From: Brachypterus glaber
Lineage: Eukaryota > Arthropoda > Insecta > Coleoptera > Kateretidae
Assembly (NCBI GenBank): GCA_958510825.1
Contig: OY294044.1
Location: 107,360,893-107,424,892, forward strand
Reading direction: 5' to 3'
DNA: 64,000 bases
The position numbers were made by a program, and so were the translations under genes. The notes beneath the pieces are model-generated. The model saw only the letters and a list, made by a program, of their open reading frames with translations, did no database searches and was not told where the DNA came from. This document shows positions 42,831-55,215 of this stretch, piece after piece (within the stretch, counting starts at the first letter, position 1; each line of letters begins with the position of its first letter).

Positions 42831-43289
42831 AAAATATCAGGCAATAACTAAGGTTAAGAAACCTATGTCCAATTTTGAACTGTGTATCTCAAAGCGATTT
42901 TGATTTATAACTCTTGACAGACAGAAATATCTTTTTTACGGAACTTCGTTTTTTTTTATTTATTAATTTTGCTTTCCCATTTTGAAAATTTTCAAATTTT
43001 CGGTAAGCCTTGTATTCGTGCAAAAATTTTCATTTTTTTTTTGTGTAATTTTGCGTTTTATGTCGATATAAATCAATTTCGAGCAAAAAAAAATTGTCGC
43101 TCGGTCGGTCGATTGGTCTGTCCGGGAAATCTTGTGGGCACGATAACTTAAGAACGCTTTAAGCTAGAGACTCGAAATTTGGCATACAGGTATGTTACCA
43201 AAAGTTCTAGCTCGGGATTGTTTTTGGTAAACATTGGGGTGCGGCAAGGGGGGCAAATAGGGAAAAATACATTTTTTTTTAGAAAAAAT

Positions 43290-43780
43290 TGAAAATTGCT
43301 ATATATGGGTTTTTGAGGTTGCTGAAATTGAATCTGATAAAAAAAAACTTTTCTAATTCCAGCCCCGAGGGGTGAGGGGGTAAATATTTTTCAATATTAT
43401 TAATATTTTCTTCAAAATTGGTATATAGGGGTTTTTGTGGTCGACGAATATGAATCTGATAATACTTTTTTTATAATTTCACCCCCTGAGGGGAGGGGGT
43501 AGTTTTCGTGAAAACTGGTGTATTGGGGTTTTTGAGGTTGCTGAAAGTGAATCTGATAATAAATTTTTTCTAAATCCACACCCTGAGGAGTGGGGGGTAG
43601 TTTTCGTGAAAATTGTTATATTGGGGTTTTTGAGGTTGTTGAAAGTGAATCTGATTATAAAAAAATTCTAACTTTACCCCTAAAGGGGCAGAGGGTAGTT
43701 TTCGTCAAAATTGTTATATTAAGATTTTTATGGTTGCTGAAAGTGAATCTGATAAAAAAAAAATCCATTTTACGGGCCGA
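43290..43780 (+). repeat. Minisatellite, unit about 90 bp
   Basis: Five degenerate units, each with GGGGTTTTTGAGGTTGCTGA, a GTGAATCTGATAA block and ACCCCTGAGGGG-like sequence. Two to three inverted units are in the right arm of the host element (46820-47070). Confidence 0.85.
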
Positions 43781-43999
43781 GGTGAAAAATGGGAAAGCTC
43801 TTTTACTGGGCAGTGTATTTTTTACTGAAGCAAGATTTTTACGATAAGCTTATAAGAAAAAATCCATTATAAGGGAAAGTAAAACATATGTCATACGAAG
43901 AAATTTTCAAAGTAATAATATCGTAAATAGTTTCTTTAAATTAAAGATATTTAAAAAAAAATTAGAAAGTTAAAATCTGTACCTATTTTCTTGTTTTAA

Positions 44000-46608
44000 A
44001 TTGAAACCAAATTTTATTTCAAATTTTATCCACTTAATTCCTCATTTTTTAGGGACATTTATTCTTTTACTTCTCCATAAATTTGTGGGGACTTTAACCT
44101 TCTATTTAATGTTTTAGATATGAGGACTTTTTCTTAATCTAATGCATTCTTATGGCTTTTTAAAAACAATCACAGAGCCTACTAGGAACCGCAACTGTAT
44201 TGACAACATTTTTGTTAACTCCTCTCTGGAGGACTGTGTAAGTACTGTAGTTCCCATGGAATTCTCAGACCATTTTGCTCAAACTATTGAAATAAAAACA
44301 GAAGTGAAGCCTGATCAACTTTACAAAAAAAAATATAGACCTATTACTAAAAAGGGTCTTAACTCCTTTTATAATATTCTTAGTAGTTTAAATTGGCAAT
44401 TTTTAGAGAGTCGGGATATTAATAATTCATGCAAAACTTTTATTGACAACCTTGTTGATTCTTTCAAACTATCATTTTCAGAAGTAAACATTAGGGGAGA
44501 CAGGGGCAAATTGGGTAGGCAGTGGTTCACACCTGAATTGTCTAACATGAGAGAAGCTTTAAGGTTTATTAATGAGTTATATAGCCTCCATAAAACAGAT
44601 GATTTAAAGTTACTAAAAAATCAATACCGCCTACGTTATAGACGCGCTATAAATAAGGCCAAATTTGACGCAAATGGTGAATTTCTTACAAACTCTAACA
44701 ATATGGCTAAAGCAACCTGGCAATTAATTAATGAAAAACGAGGCAAAGGCTTAACTCCTAAGCAACTCTCATTAGATCCGGATACAATTAACAACTTTTT
44801 TGTGTCTATACCGCATTCTATTAAAGAAAAACTACCCAAATCAAACTTACAAGCTTTGGATTTTATGAATATTAAACCGCCTTCTGCTCAATTTTCTCTA
44901 TCAGAAGTAACCTATATCGAGATTCGAGACATTATTTTAAATTTAAAAAATAGTAAGTCCAGAGACATATATGGATTGTCTGTCGAATTACTTAAGAAAA
45001 ATGTTGACTCTTTAACAAGTGCAATTACTAAATTAATAAATGAAAGTTTTAAACAGGGCGTCTTTCCCGACTCCCTTAAAGTTGCCAAAGTGATACCTCT
45101 CTATAAGAAAGGAGATCGTGATGATGTTTCTAACTACCGTCCAATTTCTTTACTACCTGTAGTATCTAAAATTTTTGAGAGGGCCCTTTTTAGTAGAATA
45201 TCTGCATTTTTTGAGGAAACAACTTATTTTCTAGTAGACAGTTTGGTTTTCGAAAAAACAAAAATACGATAGGAGCTATATGTGAGCTAATATCCAAGGC
45301 AATCGAAAGCTTTGAGGACGGTGGCTTTTCCTTGTCCTTGCTCTTGGACCTGACCAAGGCGTTCGATTGTGTCGACCATCCCACCCTCCTAAATAAATTA
45401 AAAGTTTACAATTTTAGTGAAACATCAATTAATATAATGAAGTCTTATTTATCCAACCGCTCCCAAATTGTTGAAGTCAATGGTAAACCATCTCAAGTAA
45501 AAAGTATAAATGTAGGTGTCCCACAGGGGTCTATTCTTGGCCCCCTACTTTTTTTAATTTATCTAAATGATTTTATTAATTGCTTACCTTTCGCGGATTG
45601 CATACACTTTGCGGACGATACTACTTTAACAATCACGGGTAAATATATTTTTCAGGTCTTTGGGTGGGCTGCGCTGGCACAAGAGATTGCCGCTTCCTGG
45701 TTCGCTGCTAACAACCTGTCACTAAATGACGCAAAGACTGAATCCATGCTTTTCACTTTAAAACATAAAAATTTTGAAACTGCCTCCAGTGTAAAATTTT
45801 TGGGCGTTTATTTAGATCCCTTACTCACATGGAAATCTCATGTAGATCAATTAACAACCAAATTAGCCAAACAAGCTTTCTGTCTTAGAAACTTAAAAGA
45901 CACCGTAACTACCCAAGTCTTACGTACTGCATATTTTGGCCTCTTTCACTCCATTATGAGCTATGGTATTATAGCATGGGGAAATTGTGCGTTTAGTGAC
46001 GAGGTTTTTAGCATGCAAAGGAGGGCCATCAGAGTGATTTCGGGTTTAGGTTTTAGGGATGATTGCAAAGAAAATTTTATTAAATTAAAAATTCTAACTT
46101 TTCCTTCTCTTTATATATACAACTGTTTAATCTTTGCCTACCGCACCCGAAATGACTCTGAAACCTCCAAGGGCAAGGACATACATGTTCATGATACCCG
46201 CATAAAAAATGATATTCGTCCTCAGTTCTATCGACTTTCAAAATCGCAAAATGGTCCTAACTTTCTTTCATTTAAATTTTTTAATAAACTCCCCATAAGA
46301 GTTCGCAGTCTTCCAGAGAAAAAATTCAAAGAATGTATTAAAGATCTTTTAATTTCCAGAGCATTCTATTCTGTAAATGATTTTTTAAAACTAAACCTTA
46401 CTGTTTCAGACTTTAAAATCATGAATCCCAGTAATTAATTATTAATATACTATGTCTGCTTTCCTTGAAAGGCTTGTTATTTATTTATTTATTATATATA
46501 AGTTCTATAAGTTTTATAAGATATATAAGTTTTACAGCATTATGACTTATGCCATAAATTATTGTGTAATTTGTTAGGCATCAATAAAGATTGATTGATT
46601 GATTGATA
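44000..46608 (+). mobile_element. CR1/Jockey-like LINE, 5'-truncated, (TTGA)n tail
   Basis: It begins within the endonuclease domain and ends ATTGATTGATTGATTGAT (46590-46607). Tails of short tandem repeats are typical of CR1/L2-type LINEs. This family differs from the LINE at 31320-34892. Confidence 0.85.
44090..46438 (+). pseudogene. LINE ORF2 with two frameshifts
   Basis: The end of the endonuclease is visible as ICGDFNLLFNVLD at about 44090, then a frame break before the long frame 44142-45272 (CIDNIFVNSSLED...SNYRPISLLPVVSKIFER, RT start). A second break near 45230 shifts to the frame that carries SRQFGFRKNKNTIGA and continues to 46438. RT motifs are LLDLTKAFDCVDH, GVPQGSILGPLLFLIY and HFADDTTL with catalytic DD. 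The C-terminal region contains SIMSYGIIAWGNC. In life it would encode an endonuclease/reverse transcriptase; the breaks and missing 5' end make it inactive. The RT active-site residues are still present. Confidence 0.88.
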
Positions 46609-47440
46609 GAAAAGTATTACGTTAGTAAAAAACATTTACTTTTTCGTATGTCGGTCTGTCCGGGAAGATTTGTGACTAAGATTACACGTGAATGATTTGA
46701 GATAAAGACTTCAAATTTGGACTACATGTTTCTAATTTAACTTTCTCAGCTGAGATTGTTTTTGGTTAAAATTGTGGCTTGCTAACAGCTTAAAGTATGT
46801 AAAAACTATATTTTTAACCTCAAAAACCCCAATATAACAATTTTCACGAAAACTACCCCCACCCCTCAGGGCGTGAAATTAGAAAAAAAAATATTATCAG
46901 ATTCATATTCGTCGACCCCAAAAACCCCTATATACCAATTTTGAAGAAAATAATAATAATATTGAAAAATATTTACCCCCTCACCCCCTCAGGGGTGGAA
47001 TTAAAAAAGTTTTTTTATCAGATTCAATTTCAGAAACCTCAAAAACCCACATATAACAATTTTTAAATTTTTCTAAAAAAATGTATTTTTCCCCATTTGC
47101 CCCCCTTGCCGCACCCCAATGTTTACCAAAAACAATCCCGAGCGAGAACTTTTGGTAACATACCTGTATGCAAGTCTCTAGCTTAAAGCGTTCTTAAGTT
47201 ATAGTGCCCACAAGATTTCCCGGACAGACCGATCGACCGACCGATCGACCGACAATTTTTTTTTGCTCGAAATTGATTTATATAGACATAAATGTCATAA
47301 AACGCAAAAATACACAAAAAAAAAATTTGAAAATTTTTGCACGAACGCAAGGCTTTCCGAAATTTTCAAAATTTTCAAAATGGGAAAGCAAATTAAGATA
47401 TTTTTTTTTTTGTAGGTATAGGTAATTATTATTGACTTAC

Positions 47441-47622
47441 TCCAACTCCAGCAACTTTGACGCAAATATGGAACATTTGGCACTCCGCTTCTGAATCTGC
47501 ATAGTATCCTCCTAGAATTTTATCCCTGCACGAGAATCCTGTATCGGGCATGTTTTCCAGACTGTATGTGGGAAATGGCCGGTGATTCAGGAATTCTGAG
47601 CTACTCCACCCCACACAAAACC
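47441..47622 (-). CDS. Exon with first half of ChtBD2 chitin-binding domain
   Basis: The 5'-most recognised exon of the minus-strand chitin-binding gene. It follows an acceptor TTTTTTTTCTAG and ends at a GTAAGT donor after GGA, phase 0, joining in frame to 35618-35762. It starts in phase 1, so a preceding exon must exist. It encodes FCVGWSSSEFLNHRPFPTYS, then LENMPDTGFSCRDKILGGYY and ADSEAECQMFHICVKVAGVG. The cysteines in FSC, AEC and HIC are numbers 1-3 of a peritrophin-A domain, and GGYYADxExxCQxFHxCV is the characteristic core. Context and motif indicate a secreted cuticular or apical matrix protein of the CPAP1 type that binds chitin. The signal-peptide exon was not found between 47623 and 64000. 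Confidence 0.92.
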
Positions 47623-47633
47623 CTAGAAAAAAA

Positions 47634-48490
47634 ATTCATATTAAAAAAAAGTTCAATCTGAGAAAATATAATTTTCTCTCTTACACCTTTCACTTTTCCA
47701 ACTGTGATTTTTGCTTTCATGGGAAAAATAATATACAGGGTGAGTCAGAAAGAACGGACCAAACTCTAGAAGTGTATTGTACACATAAAAATAATTAAAA
47801 CAAAATCATATGTTGTTATTTTTTATTTTTTTTAAGATATTTTACAGTAAAAAATCTGCTTGTAATTTTTTTAGGTAAAATAAAAAAACTTTCATATTAA
47901 AAAAAAAGTTCAATCTGAGAAAATATGATTTTCTTTCCTTCACCTTTTACTTTTCCAACTGTGATTTTTACTTTCGCACCTGCGAGTTTTACTTTGGAAA
48001 CTGTGCCTTTTGCTTTCACGGGAAAAATAATATACAGGGTGAGTCAGAAAGAACGGACCAAACTCTAGAAGTGTATTGTACGTATAAAAATAATTACAAC
48101 AAAATCATATGTTGTTATTTTTTATTTTTTTTTAAAGATATTTTACAGTAAAAAATCTGCTTGTAATTTTTTTAGGTAAAATAAAATAAATTTCATATTA
48201 AAAAAAAAGTTCAATCTGAGAAAATATGATTTTCTTTCCTACACCTTTTACTTTTCCAACTGTGATTTTTACTTTCACACCTGCGAGGTTTACTTTTGAA
48301 ACTGTGCTTTTTGCTTTCATGGGAAAAATAATATACAGGGTGAGTGAGAAAGAACGGACCAAACTCTAGAAGTGTATTGTACACATAAAAATAATTAAAA
48401 CAAAATCATATGTTGTTATTTTTTATTTTTTTTTAAGATATTTTACAGTAAAAAATGTGCTTGTAATTTTTTTAGGTAAAATAAAAAATT
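47634..48490. repeat. 300-bp tandem array with CAGGGTGAG (F4), 2.8 units
   Basis: Units start near CAGGGTGAGTCAGAAAGAAC at 47736, 48035 and 48336 (periods 299 and 301). They share AATCATATGTTGTTATTTTT and AAAAAGTTCAATCTGAG. The first unit lacks about 40 bp. The array begins about a dozen bases from the acceptor of the chitin-domain exon, so it includes the 3' end of intron 1. Confidence 0.92.
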
Positions 48491-48849
48491 CTGTATTATC
48501 GGTATACCTACTTTCAGTTTCGTCTGAGATGTTATAAAATATTAAGTTGTGCAAGGTTAATTTTATTGATATAAAATTAAAAACAGGCACCAATTAACAT
48601 AACGTGTTTCAAAATACTCATAACCCACTAACTTTTTTAGACTACTGAATCTTCTAAATATTTTGTTAAGATTACTCAATTTGTATTATTAATTAAGTCG
48701 TACAAGATATACCTTCATAATGGTATGCATTTAAAATTGCTTAATTTATAGAATTCCTAAACGAAATATATCGGGGCGTTTAAAAAAGTAACAAACCGTG
48801 ACAATGTTTTTTTTCCAAATAAATAAGAGTAAAATAATCTTGCATCAGT

Positions 48850-49320
48850 TCAGGGGCGCATTTATTTCATTTTAAGCCCCCCCCCATCCATATTCTTACT
48901 CCATATTTTGACATTTGTCACATTTTAATTGATAAAGCCAAATATTCTTTCAAAAACTAATAATTTTCTTTGAAAACGGGATCAGATTAGAACCCGAAAC
49001 GTTAGAAGTTAACTTTTATTCAGTTTTTCGTTTGGACTTTTTTTAATTATTTTAACGATTTATAAAGAATTTTATTGAAAACTCTTTATTTATGCAAAAT
49101 TTTTAAACTTTGGTAAGGTATTGACTAATAATATTTTTTAGGTAAAGAAGATATAGCAGATAAGTATTATTTTAAACGCAATACCTTACCAGCGCATCTA
49201 GGAACAGGTGCGCCTGATAAGAACATTTTAATTTTATTTTCTGTTTTAGATATTTTATCGATATAAATAGTCATTGAGGCGAAATGGCTCAAATTAATAA
49301 TACTGTAAATATTTCTGACG
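48850..49320. repeat. Dispersed repeat K, copy 1
   Basis: It shares, inverted, the sequence of 62127-62540: GGGATCAGATTAGAACCCG, AAACGTTAGAAGTTAACTTT, AATACCTTACCAGCGCATCT and CATTGAGGCGAAATGGCT. No coding frame. It lies in or upstream of intron 1. The short GACGTCATAATATGACGTC palindrome follows at 49388. Confidence 0.8.
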
Positions 49321-49472
49321 TTATTATAACGTCAGTAATGTTACGTTCCTGGGCTGTGACTTATACACGCCTCTGGAACAACAGTAAGACGTCATAATAT
49401 GACGTCATGTAGATCACTTGGTGCCCAATAATTTAAGTCAAAAAGACGTATTTTGGTTTCCTGGGTAATATG

Positions 49473-49994
49473 CAAAGAACTTTTACCTCAAGAATGAACA
49501 TGATGAAATCTACCGTATGCTTTGTTTGAAGCGTGAACCAACTACGGTGAGGGGCTGGTGGACTATTGTTTACACTTAGTACGCGTAAAGAGAGAGAAAG
49601 AATGTGTAAACTCACAGTCTAATGTCGTAAACTTTGTCAAGCAATACAGTGTTGCCGGTTGCAACACCTGCTTTAGATATTTTATTGTTAATTTTAAGAA
49701 ATATTAGTTTTATTTGAGTTTTATATAAACTAGTAGTTTAATTTTAATAAATTTAATTATATTACATTATCAAACATAATTATAGTGTCGTAGTATAGTA
49801 GTTTTTTAGAATTTTAATGTAGGTATAAAGATTTATCATAATGATAAAGTGAAAATTATCAGAAGGTCAAAACTAGCGATACTTATGTTTACACCAGAAG
49901 CAGTATCGCGTACGTTTATGTAAACAAACAATCAAAAAGATGACACCTTCATAAACATTGGTCTGAAATAACTTTTTGAGGTAAAAGTTTTTTG
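49473..49994. mobile_element. TIR element, CAAAGAACTTTTACCTCAAG ends, copy 2
   Basis: Same family as 39646-40194, with somewhat diverged ends (TTTTTGAGGTAAAAGTTTTTTG at the right). It is noncoding. Confidence 0.88.
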
Positions 49995-49999
49995 GTAGT

Positions 50000-50860
50000 A
50001 TGGTATTAGTTTCATAATTGACATTTTTAGCGCAGTCCAGGTTTAGAAAATGAGCCGATTGTGGAGAGTTTTCTAGATAAACGACTGCGCTAAAACGCAT
50101 TATGAAACGTTTGTTTTATACTATTTTTTCTACTTGCATAAAAACATCGAAAAGTAAACAACTTGTTTTTCGCTATTACAGAACATCTTTTTCTCCTAGG
50201 GACAGAACAAAAATTTCCCAACTAAAGATTAAGGAATTTCTCAAAAATGTTGCTGACTAAAAAAAAAGAAAAAAGTCCTCGCCTCTGAAAAAAAATAATG
50301 ACTTAAAAAAAGGTCTTAGAATTAGAAAAAAAAGCATTACCCATGACAGGAATTTTTAATGACTAAAAAAAGGATCCTCGCCTCTGAAAAAAACTCCATT
50401 TTTTTCAACTGATTAATTTACTTGCAAAAAAGCCCGTTGCCTCTAAAAATTTTCCAACTTTGAAGGGTAGTTTTCACCCTCCTGTGCTCATCAACTTCAA
50501 ACATTTCCTAACTGGACAGTAAATTTTCTTAACTCGAGCAGGTTGGGGGTGTGGCTCTCCCCTACCTTCCAACCCATCAGCCCTGTCCTAGGGTTGCTTT
50601 TAGGATTACTTTTTTAACATTTAAAAATGTTAAAAAATATCTTGCAAAAAATTGCAAATACTCAAAGAAATAATAATTATAGCTATTATCGTATAAACGA
50701 GAAACTAACTAAATTAACACTAAACCAAGTTTTTTATGCATGACCAATTACCGTAAGTATCCATTAAAGCGATCACGCAACGCATTTTTACTTGAGACAT
50801 TCTTGACCTCATTTTGATGCTTTTTATAAATAAACAAATTAAGATGCGCCAAAATAATGT
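50000..50860. other. Degenerate repeats, no gene seen
   Basis: Positions 50220-50460 contain several loose units of ATGACTAAAAAAAGG, CCTCGCCTCTGAAAAAA and TTTTCCAACT, related to 12240-12360 and 59860-60060. GCGCAGTC and GACTGCGC near 50031 and 50084 form a small inverted pair. No exon was recognised. Confidence 0.5.
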
Positions 50861-50866
50861 AATATA

Positions 50867-52051
50867 CACGGTGTATTTGAAATAGAGTCGGAAATTTTAA
50901 CAGATGATTCTACCTCATAAAATATGACAAAAACTTCCCATAAACATATGTCTAAAAATGCGTCATAAGGGAGCTACGCCCCTTTGAAAGTGGCTAAAAA
51001 AATCGGTTTTTATTTAATAACTCAGGAACCCTTTGAGATATATCAACGAGGTTTTGCACGTCAACTAATCCTACCAAGGCCCGTTTTTATGTGTTATTTT
51101 CATGTACTTATTTCAACCAGGAGTGTGCGAAACGGGGGGGCTTATCAGTTTTTTGTCCCAAACTTTTTTCTGCGTAACTTTTTTGCAATTTTATTTTTGA
51201 TATAATAATCATATTATGATTCCTCAGGTCAAAATACATAAAAAAGGTACTCTTTTTGTAATACTGTAGGATTAACCGTTTTCGAGAAAAATTCATTTGA
51301 AGGTGAAATTCCACGGTTCGAGGACGAAAAATTAAATACTAAAATGTTGAAAACCAAAATTTTAATGGTGCAGGGTGAATGTACATTAAAAACTAAGAAA
51401 AAAACCTCATATACAGGTACTTCCAAAAATCAATCCTAATGGAGCTATGGTCTCCTAAATATGCACCATTTTTAAAGGGCTATGGTAGCTTTAAAAGCGT
51501 TTTTTCGACCTACATGTATGGAAACTTTTTTCTTAGTTTTTGATGTAGAATAACATTGCATCATTAAAATTTTGGTTTTCGACATTTTAGTATTTAATTT
51601 TTCGTCCTCGAACCGTGAAATGTCACCTTCAAATGAACTTTTCTCGAAAACGGTTAATCCTACAGTATTACAACAAGAGTACCTTTTTTATGTATTTTGA
51701 CCTCAGGAATCATATTTCAAAAATAAAATTGCGAAAAAGTTACACAGAAAAAAGTTTGGGACAAAAAACTGATAAGGCCCCCCCGTTTCGCACACCCCTG
51801 GTTTAAATAAGTACGTGAAAATGACATACAAAGATGGGCCTTAATAGGATTAATTCACGTGCAAAACCTCGTTAACATATCTCAAAGGGTTCCTGAGTAA
51901 TTAAATAAAAACCGATTTTTTTAGCCACTTTCAAAGGGGTGTAGCTCCCTTATGACGCGTTTTTAGACATATGTTTATAGGAACTTTTTGTCATATTTTA
52001 TCATGTAGAATCACCTGTTAAAATTTCCTACGCTATTTCAAATACACCCTG
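50867..52051. mobile_element. Foldback element F1, copy 3
   Basis: CACGGTGTATTTGAAATAG to CTATTTCAAATACACCCTG with TA flanks. The arms (~590 bp) meet near 51460. It is about as well preserved as copy 1. Confidence 0.9.
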
Positions 52052-52278
52052 TATAATAACATTATGTTTTTTTATGACAGAATTTGTTTTTATTGTCACG
52101 CTATTTTTTTTACCTGCCCCCTGTCAAAAAACAAGCTGGAAAAATCTCTCAATGTTTTAACAAATATTTCCGTCTGTGATGGAACCTAATGGACAAGATT
52201 CCCATGTCGAAATATTGCGATTTTTTAAATTTATATTAAAAATAAAGAGTACTTAGATTTTAAAATCAACTTTCGTTA

Positions 52279-52515
52279 GGGGCTGTCCATATATTACCTA
52301 ACGCAATTTTTCAAAAAAATTGACCCCCCCCCTCCCCCCTGTGTAACAAACTGTCACATTTACCATTTGAAATAAAAATACATCTGCCAAGCTTATGAAA
52401 TAAACATTAAATTTACTAAATTCCGTTACGTAACGTTTACCTAGACTCCCCCCTCCCCCCTGTCACAAATTGTAACAATTTCTCTAGGCGCGTTACGTAA
52501 TATATTGACAGCCCC
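52279..52515. mobile_element. Harbinger-like MITE with TTA target duplication
   Basis: The ends GGGGCTGTCCATATATTAC and GTAATATATTGACAGCCCC are inverted and flanked by TTA on both sides. Two inner TTACGTAACG/C-run blocks resemble those at 600-1047. Confidence 0.85.
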
Positions 52516-52529
52516 TTACTCAAAAATCA

Positions 52530-54490
52530 TTTTTTATAACATTTTAAATGGATTTTGAAAACTAAGTTGTTAAGGCCTCCCTGGACAAGTGCCCAAAAAT
52601 ACGTAGAAAAAATATAGTCTGCTTTCTGAAAAACTGACCTTATTTTTTTTTGTGGTCCTGTGTAACTGACGTCAATAAGATGTCTTTTGGTTTCCTGGGA
52701 TATTCAGTGCGATATGTATGTCGGTCTATATTATATTATTATCATTATCATTATTATTTTGGGTTATTTAAATATCTAACATATATGTATATTTTTTTAA
52801 TTCATTTTTATACGAAAAAGATACATGCCGCAGTTATTATGGTTACCCACAAAACAAAATGGGTATGAATGGAAATCTTACTGTCATGTTAAACTCTTGA
52901 GCTTCTTTGGACAAAATTATAAAGGAGATTCATAATTATTGTGATGATGATGATTCACAATTATTGTACGGTATTATCTGACTAAGACGAGGGGTAATTT
53001 AAAAGAAGGCAAAAAGGCCAGAGCTGCTGTTAGTAGGATTTGAGTGCTAAACATCAATTTTAACAGTGTTTATATATTTTGCTTTCCCATTTTACTTTCT
53101 CATAAGGAAAGCAAATATTTTTTAACCTAAATAATCTTATTTTTTCCTGAAACGTCGAGAAAAATCAAAATAAGCAAAAAAAATTATATCTGTCTGTCTG
53201 TCTAGTTGTCTGCCGGTCGGTCTTCTGTATCCAAATTTGCAAAAGATACTTTAATTTTGAAACCCAGGGGATGTGTGTCTTGAGCTTCTTTGGAAGCCCT
53301 TTGATGTGGACAAAATTATAAAGGAGATTCACAATTATTGTGATAATGATGATTCACAATTATTGTGATGATGATGTATTATATATCACATTGTTTTTTG
53401 CCGAGAACTAAAAACTGAAATAATGATAAAGGTCTAAGCCTCCCCCTTGGCCTCCCCTGGATGTAATAAATGTTTTAATGAAGCAGTTTTATTATGAGAG
53501 TTAACAAAGTTCATACATTAAAAATTATTTTCTCTACGACTGCTTTAGAATGTAAGCAAATACACACACTTTTCAAATACAGAATGAATCCATTCTAGCT
53601 CTAGATACGGTATGAATATTCGGTATCAAGTGTAGAATGAGCACATGTAGTGCCATCTCTTATTTATAAAAGTAAAGAAAACTGTAGCAAAATTAGCAAT
53701 AATATATATATTGTACATTGAAATATTGAATAATTTAATGCAATTTAAAGTTTTGCGTTAAAATTACATAAAGTTTATTAGTTTTTCTTAATATTTGACC
53801 AGTTTTTTATCAATTTAGTTAAAAAAATTAAAACTGCTCCATCTATTGTTAAATATGTAAACCCGAAATATGTCACAACAATCTGATATAACATTCAATT
53901 TTTGCATTATAATTTGTAAATATGTGCTAAAATTAAACAAAAATCATTTTAAAGTACTGATTTGATAAAATTATTAAATAACATTAATTGCTTTATTTAA
54001 AAATATGTATTTTGTTGCATTTACAATGTCGAGTCACAAAAAACATTGTTTTTTACCTTGTCCGCAGTTTAAAGCCCTACAGTGTTTCATATTTGCAGTC
54101 GAAGAAAAAGTTTAGTCACGACACGACACGTATGAAATAAACATCCCGCGCTCGCGGGACCGTCATACTCGCCTGCCGGCTCCTATGACAAACTTTCCGC
54201 TCGCGCGGAATATTGTCTATTCCATACTAGTTATAGAATATACTATTTTTTTAATAAAGATGCCACAAAATATTGCAATATTTAAACTTAAATGTTAATT
54301 AATAATACGTAACAAATAATTTAAAAGCAAGATATAATAATTAAAATTTTATAGTTTATTGCTTTTATATACGAGATAACCTTAGATAATTATTTAAATT
54401 TTTAAGATATTTATGGATAAAATTTTAATGATCTATCTAATGATTTTTAAAATCCCGGCATAAAAAAATAATAAATACACTGTAAAAAAT
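52530..54490. other. Repeat fragments and AT-rich sequence, no gene seen
   Basis: Positions 53089-53230 begin with GCTTTCCCATTTTACTTTC and the CCTGAAACGTCGAGAAAAAT plus GTCTGTCTG block of the dispersed family. TATAAAGGAGATTCA followed by ATTGTGATGATGATG is present near 52920 and 53320 as a local duplication. A GC-rich patch is listed separately. No exon was recognised. Confidence 0.55.
54145..54212. repeat. GC-rich patch with two short hairpins
   Basis: TCCCGCGCTCGCGGGA and TTCCGCTCGCGCGGAA are adjacent self-complementary stems in otherwise AT-rich DNA. Confidence 0.7.
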
Positions 54491-54495
54491 AAATA

Positions 54496-55212
54496 CAGGG
54501 TGATCCATAACTGGCATGCCAAAATTTAAGAGGTGATTCTAGATCCAAAAATATAAAAAAAGTTCCTATAAAGGTTGGTCCGGAAATGAGCCCTAAGGGA
54601 TCTAGGGCCCTTTAAAATTGTAATAAAAATAAGGTTTTTAATTAATAACTCGGGTACCGTTTAAGCTAGAGCGGCGAGCTTTTGCATGTATACTAGTATT
54701 AATAAGGGCAATAAGTTTATGTTAATTTATTTTTTTTTAATTTATCCAGAGGCGTGCCCAGACGGACAAAATATATGAGGCTTAAAACATTTTTGCCCCA
54801 AACTTTTCTATGTGTATGTTTTTTGGATTTGTTGTAAAAAATATAGATTTCTAGAGTAAAAATACATATAAAATATCATATAGTGTAACACTGTAGGAGC
54901 AACCGTTATCAAAAAAAAATGCAATTAAGGGGAAGTAACATTTTGTGCCACCAAAAACGTTACTTTTTAAAAGGCTATTACTCCTTTAATATTAAATTTA
55001 GGTGTATAATACTTTTTTGCTTAGTTTTAAATGAAGAATCACCCTGCAGCATTAAAATTTTATTGGTGCTTTTTTTTGTTCCCCATTCAATACGTCATCT
55101 TCGAAGGGCCGTAGGGCTCATTTCCGGACCAACCTTTATAGAAACTTTTTTTCATATTTTTGGATGCAGAATCACCTCTTAAATTTCGGTACGCGAGTTC
55201 TGGAACAGGCTG
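54496..55212. mobile_element. Foldback element F2
   Basis: It starts CAGGGTGATCCATAACTGGC and ends near CTGGAACAGGCTG with TA flanks. The arms share TTCCTATAAAGGTTGGTCCG against CGGACCAACCTTTATAGAAA, and AAGAGGTGATTCT against AGAATCACCTCTT. A half copy is at 37220-37410. It is noncoding. Confidence 0.8.
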
Positions 55213-55215
55213 TAT

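Larger units (their letters stand above)
42950..47403. mobile_element. Long inverted-repeat element interrupted by a LINE
   Basis: The left arm (42950-43790) and right arm (46620-47403) are inverted. Examples are TTGCTTTCCCATTTTGAAAA against TTTTCAAAATGGGAAAGCAA, and TGTTACCAAAAGTTCTAGCT against GCGAGAACTTTTGGTAACA. The CGGTCGGTCGAT blocks lie in both arms. The LINE at about 44000-46608 occupies the middle. Confidence 0.8.
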
